Below, in pieces: positions 1 through 5,122 of a stretch of DNA of 14,839 nt (the first letter of the stretch is position 1; every line of letters starts with the position of its first letter). The stretch is from SIG578 sp045543635 (GTDB lineage Bacteria > Bacillota > Clostridia > Oscillospirales > Ruminococcaceae): contig JAZQMT010000087.1 of NCBI GenBank assembly GCA_045543635.1, forward strand, positions 1 to 14,839, written 5' to 3'. Made by a program: the position numbers and the translations under genes. The notes below the pieces were generated by a model. The model saw only the letters and a program-made list of their open reading frames with translations, had not been told where the DNA came from and searched no databases.

Positions 1-279
1 CTTTCCGGCAGAAGCCATGAGGTCATCACCGCTGTTTTTGTCTGCGCACCCAAAATAAAAAAAGGCTTTACCGTTAAAACACAGGTGGAATTTTATGAGC
101 TATCGGATAATGAAATAGAGGAATATGTTAAAACGGGTGAGCCCATGGATAAAGCGGGGGCTTACGGTATTCAGGGTAAAGCTCTGCGCTTTGTAAAAGG
201 CATTTGCGGAGACTATTATAATGTGGTCGGCTTTCCGGCTGCTGAGTTTGTAAGATTTATGGAGAGGGAAGGGCTATGA
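1..279 (+). CDS. maf: Maf family nucleotide pyrophosphatase, C-terminal part (5' end outside window)
   Basis: The reading frame is open from base 1 and ends at a TGA, giving 92 residues that form the C-terminal third of a Maf/YhdE-type protein. The diagnostic stretch is YVKTGEPMDKAGAYGIQGK followed by GDYYNVVGFP, which carries conserved residues of the Maf fold. Family members are about 190-200 residues and hydrolyse non-canonical nucleoside triphosphates (dTTP/UTP type) to monophosphates; they have also been linked to septum formation. The true start lies upstream of the window; an internal GTG at 85 is not the start because the conserved frame continues before it. The stop overlaps the start of lplA (ATGA), so the two are probably co-transcribed and translationally coupled. 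A typical Maf C-terminus is reached, so there is no sign of decay. Confidence 0.9.
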   Translation, partial: LSGRSHEVITAVFVCAPKIKKGFTVKTQVEFYELSDNEIEEYVKTGEPMDKAGAYGIQGKALRFVKGICGDYYNVVGFPAAEFVRFMEREGL

Positions 280-1256
280 AAATAATTTTAAGTCCATTTA
301 CCACCCCGCATCTTAACCTTGCGCTTGAAGAGTATATTTTGTGTAATTTCACACAGGGCGATGTTGTGATGCTTTGGCGAAATGACCGCTCGGTGATAAT
401 AGGCAAAAACCAAAACGCCTATGCAGAAATAAATCTTGATTTTACACAGGAAAATAATATTCCCGTTGTCCGTAGAATAACGGGCGGCGGTGCGGTTTTT
501 CACGATTTGGGAAATATAAACTTTACATTTATTTCGGATTATCATGAGGGAGAGTTCGGCTCCTATAGCGCCTTTGCAAAACCCGTGTGTGACTTTCTTG
601 CAGCGCTCGGCCTTTCTGCTGAGCTTTCGGGCAGAAACGATATTACGGCAAATGGATTTAAGATTTCAGGTAATGCTCAAACGGTTCGTAAAAACAGAAT
701 ATTGCAGCATGGAACGCTGCTTTACAGTGCTGATTTAGGCAAACTTACAGGTGCTTTAAAACCTCGCCCGATAAAACTTTCGGGCAAGGGAATATCTTCC
801 GTTCGCAGCCGCGTTGAAAATATAAAAACGCTCGCAAACTGTAATTTTTCAGCGGAGGAATTTTTAAAAAAACTATATGTATTTTTTCTCTCTCAACCTT
901 GTGCACAAGCATATTCTTTCAGCAAAGCGGATATTGCCGCCGCACAAAAGCTTTGCAGTGAGCGTTATGAAACATGGGAGTGGAATTTTGCCCAATCCCC
1001 CGTATTTTCACTTGTCAGAGAAAAGCGTTTTGATTTCGGGATAGTCGAGGTACACCTTGATGTTAAACAAGGGATGATTTCGGCTATCCGCCTTTTCGGG
1101 GATTTCTTTGGGATTTCTCCTGTATCTGAGCTTGAAGAGATGCTTGTAGGAGCCCCCCTTTCCCGCTTTGCTATCGAGCAACGCCTTGGAAATGTCACGG
1201 TTTCAAACTATATCAGCGGTATGTCACTTTCAGATCTTTTAGGTTTACTTGTATAA
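276..1256 (+). CDS. lplA: Lipoate-protein ligase
   Basis: This 326-residue protein has the length and motif order of bacterial lipoate-protein ligases, which activate lipoate with ATP and attach it to a lysine of lipoyl domains such as GcvH or 2-oxoacid dehydrogenase E2. The biotin/lipoate ligase catalytic domain shows RRITGGGAVFHD at about residues 66-77 and NGFKISGNAQ at 126-135, whose lysine (129) corresponds to the active-site lysine of E. coli LplA. HGTLLYSADL (145-154) and KGISSVRSRVENI (171-183) follow. WNFAQSPVF (236-244) starts the C-terminal accessory domain, with LFGDFFG near 273-279. The ATG overlaps the maf stop by 4 nt. No lipoylated target or lipoate transporter is in the window, so the substrate protein is not identified. 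The gene appears intact. Confidence 0.95.
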   Translation: MKIILSPFTTPHLNLALEEYILCNFTQGDVVMLWRNDRSVIIGKNQNAYAEINLDFTQENNIPVVRRITGGGAVFHDLGNINFTFISDYHEGEFGSYSAFAKPVCDFLAALGLSAELSGRNDITANGFKISGNAQTVRKNRILQHGTLLYSADLGKLTGALKPRPIKLSGKGISSVRSRVENIKTLANCNFSAEEFLKKLYVFFLSQPCAQAYSFSKADIAAAQKLCSERYETWEWNFAQSPVFSLVREKRFDFGIVEVHLDVKQGMISAIRLFGDFFGISPVSELEEMLVGAPLSRFAIEQRLGNVTVSNYISGMSLSDLLGLLV

Positions 1257-1321
1257 ATCATGTGTTTTAAAAACAGATTAATCGGTTTCTCCCTTTTTTT
1301 CCGAGTTAGTCAATAGATAAT

Positions 1322-1350
1322 GTTTTTCAATCTTATATAAAGGTTATTTT
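1322..1350 (+). promoter_or_regulatory. Weak candidate sigma-F-type promoter upstream of sigG
   Basis: GTTTT at 1322-1326 and GGTTATTTT at 1342-1350 are separated by 15 nt. This partly fits the forespore sigma-F pattern (GYATA, 15-16 nt, GGnnAnAnT), with one mismatch in each element. In Bacillus, sigG is transcribed by sigma-F, which is the reason for looking here. The region is AT-rich, so a chance match is quite possible. Start-site mapping would decide. Confidence 0.22.
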
Positions 1351-1384
1351 TAAACAAATCGCAGTAAAAAAGCTTTGCAGAAAT

Positions 1385-1427
1385 AAACAGAAAGCTGCTT
1401 GGGAAAAACCCAAGCGGGTTTCTTTTT
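1385..1427 (+). terminator. Terminator-like hairpin between lplA and sigG
   Basis: The core stem is GCTTGGG (1397-1403) against CCCAAGC (1409-1415) with a 5-A loop. It is extended by C-G and T-G pairs and a lower GAAA/TTTC arm (1390-1393 with 1419-1422). TTTTT (1423-1427) follows. It fits a Rho-independent terminator for maf-lplA, although it lies about 130 nt past the lplA stop and only about 45 nt before the sigG start. If sigG is transcribed from further upstream, this hairpin would sit in its leader. Confidence 0.65.
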
Positions 1428-1438
1428 ATTTCTGTCTT

Positions 1439-1466
1439 TCCTGCCCAAAATAGTTTTTGGGAGGGA
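1439..1466 (+). promoter_or_regulatory. sigG leader hairpin that occludes the ribosome binding site
   Basis: CCCAAAA (1444-1450) pairs perfectly with TTTTGGG (1455-1461) across a TAGT loop. After one G/A mismatch the stem continues with T1442-G1463, C1441-G1464, C1440-G1465 and T1439-A1466. The right arm contains the whole Shine-Dalgarno sequence GGGAGGG (1459-1465), placed 6-7 nt before the TTG start of sigG. In the folded mRNA the ribosome site is therefore paired. An RBS-occluding leader hairpin together with a weak start codon has been reported to damp sigG translation in Bacillus subtilis; here the structure is read directly from the sequence and its function is inferred. Confidence 0.75.
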
Positions 1467-1471
1467 TTTTT

Positions 1472-2242
1472 TTGTATTATAATAAGGTTGAAATCTGCGG
1501 TGTGAATACTGCAAAATTAAAAGTTTTAAAGGAAGCAGAAAAAATAGAACTGCTTCACAAAATGCGTGGCGGGGACCCTACCGCTCGAGATCGCCTCATA
1601 GAAGGAAATCTTCGGTTGGTGCTCAGCGTGATACAGCGCTTTTTAAACCGCAATGAAAATTTAGATGACCTTTTTCAAGTCGGTTGTATCGGACTTATCA
1701 AGTCCATCGACAACTTTGATGTGTCACAAAATGTTCGTTTTTCAACCTATGCTGTCCCTATGATAATCGGTGAAATACGCCGTTATCTTCGGGATAATAA
1801 CAGTATTCGTGTCAGCCGTAGCCTGCGCGACACGGCTTACAAGGCTATGCAGGCAAAAGAGGCTTTAACAGCAGAGCTCGGCCGCGAGCCCAATATTTCC
1901 GAAATAGCGCAGAAGATTGCAATGGATAAGGCGGATGTTGTTATGGCACTTGAAGCTATCGTTGAACCCATGTCAATCTATGACCCTGTTTATTCTGATG
2001 GAGGAGATACCATTTATGTTCTTGACCAGCTTAAGGATAAAAATGATGATAATAACTGGCTTGAGGAATTAAGCATCAGAGAGGCAATTTCAGGGCTCGG
2101 AGAACGCGAAAAGAAAATTTTATCAATGCGCTTTTTTGAGGGAAAAACCCAAATGGAGGTTGCAGGGGAAATTGGCATCTCACAGGCACAGGTGAGCCGC
2201 CTTGAGAAGGGAGCGCTAGATAAAATAAAAAGTCAGCTATAA
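1472..2242 (+). CDS. sigG: RNA polymerase sporulation sigma factor SigG (late forespore)
   Basis: This 256-residue sigma-70 family protein drives late forespore transcription. The N-terminus reads YYNKVEICGV, matching the hallmark NKVEICGV of Bacillus SigG. Region 2 follows with NLRLVLSVIQRF, DDLFQVGCIGLIKSIDNFD and FSTYAVPMIIGEIRRYLRDN, then VSRSLRD of region 3. Region 4 ends with REKKILSMRFFEGKTQMEVA and GISQAQVSRLEKG, the helix-turn-helix that reads -35 elements. Length fits the family (about 260). The start chosen is TTG at 1472, because GGGAGGG at 1459-1465 lies at the right distance and it gives the family-standard N-terminus; a longer frame from TTG 1457 would begin before that ribosome site. 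Unlike in Bacillus, the gene does not follow spoIIGA-sigE: lplA lies upstream. Its 3' end overlaps that of sigF by 6 nt in convergent orientation. Confidence 0.96.
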   Translation: MYYNKVEICGVNTAKLKVLKEAEKIELLHKMRGGDPTARDRLIEGNLRLVLSVIQRFLNRNENLDDLFQVGCIGLIKSIDNFDVSQNVRFSTYAVPMIIGEIRRYLRDNNSIRVSRSLRDTAYKAMQAKEALTAELGREPNISEIAQKIAMDKADVVMALEAIVEPMSIYDPVYSDGGDTIYVLDQLKDKNDDNNWLEELSIREAISGLGEREKKILSMRFFEGKTQMEVAGEIGISQAQVSRLEKGALDKIKSQL

Positions 2243-2908
2243 CAGCATTTTTTCCCGCATAAACGCAAGCAGTTTTTTTTCTCTGCGTGAAACCTGAACC
2301 TGCGTCATATTAAGCTCTTGCGCTGTCTCGGTTTGTGTTTTGTTTTTAAAATAACGTAATATAATTAGCTTTTGGTCATGTACGTCCATTTTAGAAATAA
2401 TTTGGGAAAGGGATAGGCGGTTTACAATTTGTTCTTCTTCAGAGTCAATTATAACGTCGATTTGTCCGCCGCCCTCGTCATCACTTTCGGTAAGCGATAG
2501 CGGAAGGTGGGAGGCATTGAGTGCTTCTGCGGCTTCCTCCGGGCTGATGCTTAGCTCAGAGGCTATCTGTCCGATAGTCGGCTCGCAGCCAAGTGAAAGA
2601 GAAAGCCGTTCACGCACTCGTGTAACTTTTAGGGAAAGCTCTTTTAATGAGCGGCTCACTTTAACGCTGCCGCCATCACGAAATAGCCGTTTGATCTCGC
2701 CTAATATCACCGGAACCGCATAGGTTGAAAATTTTACCCCGCGTGCATGATCAAAAGCATCATAGGCTTTTACAAGCCCCATACATCCTGCCTGAAACAG
2801 GTCATCATATTCAATGCCGCGCCCGCGAAAGCGGTTAGCGCAGGAGTGAACAAGTCCGAGATTTTGGCTTATGGCATCTTCTCTGGAGGGGATAAGTGTG
2901 CTATTCAT
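2237..2908 (-). CDS. sigF: RNA polymerase sporulation sigma factor SigF (early forespore)
   Basis: Third gene of the spoIIA operon (spoIIAC), 223 residues from the ATG at 2908. Region 2 is visible as DDLFQAGCMGLVKAYDAFD and KFSTYAVPVILGEIKRLFRD. KVSRSLKELS follows in region 3, and KLIILRYFKNKTQTETAQEL with MTQVQVSRREKK forms the region 4 helix-turn-helix. Identity rests on these motifs plus its place directly after spoIIAA and spoIIAB. It is some 30 residues shorter than Bacillus SigF, mostly at the N-terminus. An in-frame GTG nine bases upstream (2917) is an alternative start. Neither start has a visible Shine-Dalgarno sequence; the ATG overlaps the spoIIAB stop (ATGAATAG), so translational coupling is likely. 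SpoIIAB would hold the protein inactive until SpoIIAA is dephosphorylated after polar septation. The region 4 motif has Arg where related factors have Leu (VSRLEK). Confidence 0.95.
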   Translation of the reverse strand: MNSTLIPSREDAISQNLGLVHSCANRFRGRGIEYDDLFQAGCMGLVKAYDAFDHARGVKFSTYAVPVILGEIKRLFRDGGSVKVSRSLKELSLKVTRVRERLSLSLGCEPTIGQIASELSISPEEAAEALNASHLPLSLTESDDEGGGQIDVIIDSEEEQIVNRLSLSQIISKMDVHDQKLIILRYFKNKTQTETAQELNMTQVQVSRREKKLLAFMREKMLL

Positions 2909-3347
2909 TTGCAGCACGCTTTTTGCAGAGCACTTTTTCTAAAGTAACGCTTGTCCCTTTTCCCTTTTTGGAACGAACCTTAACCTTGTCGGTAAAGCTC
3001 TGCATCACAGAAAAGCCAAGTCCGGAGCGTTCTTCTTGTGGTAATGTTGTGAAAAGCGGCTGCATGGCTTGTTCTATGTCCTCAATGCCGCATCCTTTGT
3101 CCCTTATGGTGATAACAACGCGGCGGTTCTCAAATATCTTTGTATGTATTGTGATGGTGCCGATAGTGTCTCGGTAGGCGTGAACAATACAGTTTGTCAC
3201 CGCCTCAGAAACCGCAGTTTTGATGTCGGCAATTTCGGCAGCGGTGGGGTCAAGGCTTGAAATAAACGCCGCCACTGCCACACGGGCAAACCCTTCATTA
3301 TTTGAAAGGCTTTGAAAATTAAGTCGCATTTGATTTTCTGGTTTCAA
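2901..3347 (-). CDS. spoIIAB: Anti-sigma F factor and serine kinase SpoIIAB
   Basis: This 148-residue GHKL-fold protein (Bacillus SpoIIAB is about 146) binds and inhibits SigF and phosphorylates SpoIIAA. The ATP-binding Bergerat motifs are clear: N-box EAVTNCIVHAY (48-58), G1 box DKGCGI (83-88) and G2 box RSGLGFSVM (107-115). The N-terminal segment aligns with Bacillus (LSxNExFARV). The start is TTG at 3347, supported by AAGGAGG (complement of 3355-3361) seven bases upstream; the next ATG, at 3329, has no ribosome site at a suitable distance. Only 2 nt separate it from the spoIIAA stop, and its own end overlaps sigF, so the three genes form one tightly coupled operon that keeps partner amounts in ratio. 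Nothing looks damaged. Confidence 0.96.
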   Translation of the reverse strand: MKPENQMRLNFQSLSNNEGFARVAVAAFISSLDPTAAEIADIKTAVSEAVTNCIVHAYRDTIGTITIHTKIFENRRVVITIRDKGCGIEDIEQAMQPLFTTLPQEERSGLGFSVMQSFTDKVKVRSKKGKGTSVTLEKVLCKKRAANE

Positions 3348-3349
3348 AA

Positions 3350-3712
3350 CTAGTCCTCCTTTGGTTTGTCTGCCTGGGTAGATTGCTCAATTTTTGAGCA
3401 GTCGGCATTTTTTATTGTTACAATAGAATCAATTCCCGCAATGCGTATTACTCGTTTTAAATAAGCAGACATATCGGAAATAGAAACGCTTCCGCCATAA
3501 TCATTTGCAAGGCGATACCTGCCCATGATAAGTCCTATCCCTGAGCTGTCCATAAAGGTTACATCCTTAAAATTGAATTCGACCTCTTTGGGGCGTGTTT
3601 GTATAATTTTAAAATCAGCCTCCTCGCGAATTTGCTTGGCACTGTGATGGTCAATTTCGCCAGAGAGGATAATGATTAGCTTGTCCTGCTGCATATCCAG
3701 CTTTGCCGGCAT
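3350..3712 (-). CDS. spoIIAA: Anti-sigma F factor antagonist SpoIIAA
   Basis: This 120-residue STAS-domain protein (Bacillus SpoIIAA is 117) releases SigF from SpoIIAB when unphosphorylated. GEIDHHSA near residues 18-25 matches the GELDHHTA segment of the family, and FMDSSGIGLIMGRY (53-66) is the phosphorylation loop. Ser56, the first serine after Asp55, corresponds to Ser58 of Bacillus, the target of SpoIIAB kinase and SpoIIE phosphatase. The ATG at 3712 has the ribosome site GGAGGTG (complement of 3720-3726), ten or fewer bases upstream. It is the first gene of the operon; in Bacillus the operon promoter uses sigma-H, but no convincing sigma-H match was found here, and the terminator of the upstream folC operon ends only about 18 nt before the ribosome site. 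Confidence 0.96.
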   Translation of the reverse strand: MPAKLDMQQDKLIIILSGEIDHHSAKQIREEADFKIIQTRPKEVEFNFKDVTFMDSSGIGLIMGRYRLANDYGGSVSISDMSAYLKRVIRIAGIDSIVTIKNADCSKIEQSTQADKPKED

Positions 3713-3743
3713 TTTTTTGCACCTCCGTTATTTTTTTTGCGGC

Positions 3744-3780
3744 AAAAAAGCCGCTATCCTTGTATTTAAGGATAGCGGCT
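3744..3780 (-). terminator. Rho-independent terminator after folC
   Basis: A perfect 13-bp stem (3749-3761 with 3768-3780) with a 6-nt loop is followed, on the minus strand, by six Ts (complement of 3744-3749). It lies about 50 nt past the folC stop and is the natural end of the zinc-ribbon-valS-folC transcript. An alternative 5-bp GCGGC/GCCGC pairing (3739-3743 with 3750-3754) would compete with the base of the stem. There is no T-run for the plus strand. Confidence 0.9.
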
Positions 3781-3828
3781 GATGGTTAAAAAAATTGTCA
3801 AATTGTGAGATGAAATAAAATAAACTGC

Positions 3829-5115
3829 TTAAGCTTGCCTGTCTAAGAGAGATAACAGTGTTTCCCGAACTTCTCCCGCAATGTATAGTGACCCCCAACA
3901 AATCAATATGTCCCTGTCGGATAGTTTTTTTAGAGCAAGCAAAGCACCTTCTTTTATAGACGGCGCGGGAATAGTGTCTTTGCAAAAGGCAGACGAAACC
4001 TCTGCCATCTCTGCTGCTGAAAGAGCACGCGGGTTGTCGGGAGTAACGGTAACGATAGCTTTGCAAAGCGGAGCTATCATTTGCGTAGCTAATTCAAAAT
4101 CCTTGTCTTTCAGCATTCCGCATATAGCAATGATACGCCCCGAATAGGGTTTTATATAATTGTAAAGCGCAGAAACCTTGTCGGCATTGTGCGCACCGTC
4201 AATGATGATGGTGGGCTGCCGAGATATAACCTCTAATCTTGCGGCACAGCGCATTTCATATAATCCCTGTTTCACTGCTGATAGGGGTATCTCTATTCCG
4301 TAGGCCGCAAGCTCCTTTATGGCATAGATTGCGGAAACTGCATTGTGAATTTGATGTTCGCCTGTCATTTTCAGGCTGTATTGTTCGTTTTCAAAGCAAA
4401 AACGCGAGCCATCAAGTGAAAACTCCATGTCGGAAATATCCGAAAGCGAGGGAATAGAAAGAGAGCAGCCCTGGTTATGCGCTGTTTCTTTTATAACCTT
4501 GAGTGCAGCGTTTTTTTGGTCGGGATAACAAACTACCCGCCCCCCTTTTTTAATAATTCCGCACTTTTCAAACGCAATTTCAGAAATCGTGTTTCCTAAA
4601 TATGCCGTGTGGTCAAGTCCAATGCGAGTTATTACCGAAACGAGCGGAACATCAATGAGGTTTGTGGCGTCAAACCTGCCGCCCATGCCGACCTCGAGAC
4701 AAACAACATCGCATTTTTGCTCTGCAAACCAAAGAAAAGCTAAAACGGTGTTAAATTCAAACTCAGTTATCACAACATCTGCTTGATTTAAGGTTTTAAC
4801 AAGGGGAATAAGCCGCTCGCAAAGTCGGCAAAAGTCCTCTTTGGGAATAAGAGAGCCATTTATCTGAAACCTTTCACGGAAGTCAAGGATATAAGGCGAG
4901 GTATAAAGCCCAACCTTTAAACCTGCATTTTTCAGTATACAGGCGCAGTAGCCTGCAGTAGAACCTTTTCCGCTTGTGCCCGCAATATGAATAAACTTAA
5001 GTGCCTTGTGTGGATTGCCTGCAAGAGAAACAAGCCGGGAAACTCTTGTAAGTCCCGGCTTGGATCCGAATTTTGATAGTGAATGAATGTAGTTAAGTGC
5101 CTCTTGATAATTCAT
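3829..5115 (-). CDS. folC: Folylpolyglutamate synthase / dihydrofolate synthase
   Basis: This 428-residue Mur-ligase-family enzyme adds glutamate to dihydropteroate and/or folates using ATP. The P-loop HIAGTSGKGST is at about 43-53, followed by GLYTSPYILDFRERF (substrate-binding region), EVGMGGRFDATN, RIGLDHTAYLG with the metal-binding His, and IIIDGAHN at the C-terminal glutamate-ligase domain. Length is normal. I chose ATG 5115 because NYQEALNYIHS is the usual family N-terminus and AAGGAC (complement of 5126-5131) lies about 10 nt upstream, inside the end of valS. A longer frame from TTG 5145 would overlap valS and has no ribosome site. It follows valS by 7 nt, and a strong terminator closes the operon. 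The valS-folC order is common in Firmicutes. Confidence 0.95.
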   Translation of the reverse strand: MNYQEALNYIHSLSKFGSKPGLTRVSRLVSLAGNPHKALKFIHIAGTSGKGSTAGYCACILKNAGLKVGLYTSPYILDFRERFQINGSLIPKEDFCRLCERLIPLVKTLNQADVVITEFEFNTVLAFLWFAEQKCDVVCLEVGMGGRFDATNLIDVPLVSVITRIGLDHTAYLGNTISEIAFEKCGIIKKGGRVVCYPDQKNAALKVIKETAHNQGCSLSIPSLSDISDMEFSLDGSRFCFENEQYSLKMTGEHQIHNAVSAIYAIKELAAYGIEIPLSAVKQGLYEMRCAARLEVISRQPTIIIDGAHNADKVSALYNYIKPYSGRIIAICGMLKDKDFELATQMIAPLCKAIVTVTPDNPRALSAAEMAEVSSAFCKDTIPAPSIKEGALLALKKLSDRDILICWGSLYIAGEVRETLLSLLDRQA

Positions 5116-5122
5116 AAGAAAA

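Noticed and set aside
288..545. Minus-strand open frame inside lplA
   Set aside because: No ribosome site and no recognisable protein; lplA on the plus strand has full family motifs here, so this is a shadow.
1457..1471. Longer sigG starting at TTG 1457
   Set aside because: That codon lies before the Shine-Dalgarno sequence, and the added residues are absent from SigG N-termini.
3796..3801. TTGACA on the minus strand downstream of folC as a sigma-A -35
   Set aside because: No acceptable -10 occurs 16-18 nt downstream; the nearest (TATCCT) is about 21 nt away, inside the terminator stem.
3720..3830. Sigma-H promoter for spoIIA
   Set aside because: An AGGATA string in the terminator stem resembles part of a -35, but no GAAT-type -10 follows at the right distance, so I do not call it.
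3728..4066. Minus-strand 112-residue frame over the end of folC
   Set aside because: It overlaps folC in another frame, runs through the terminator stem and has no family features.
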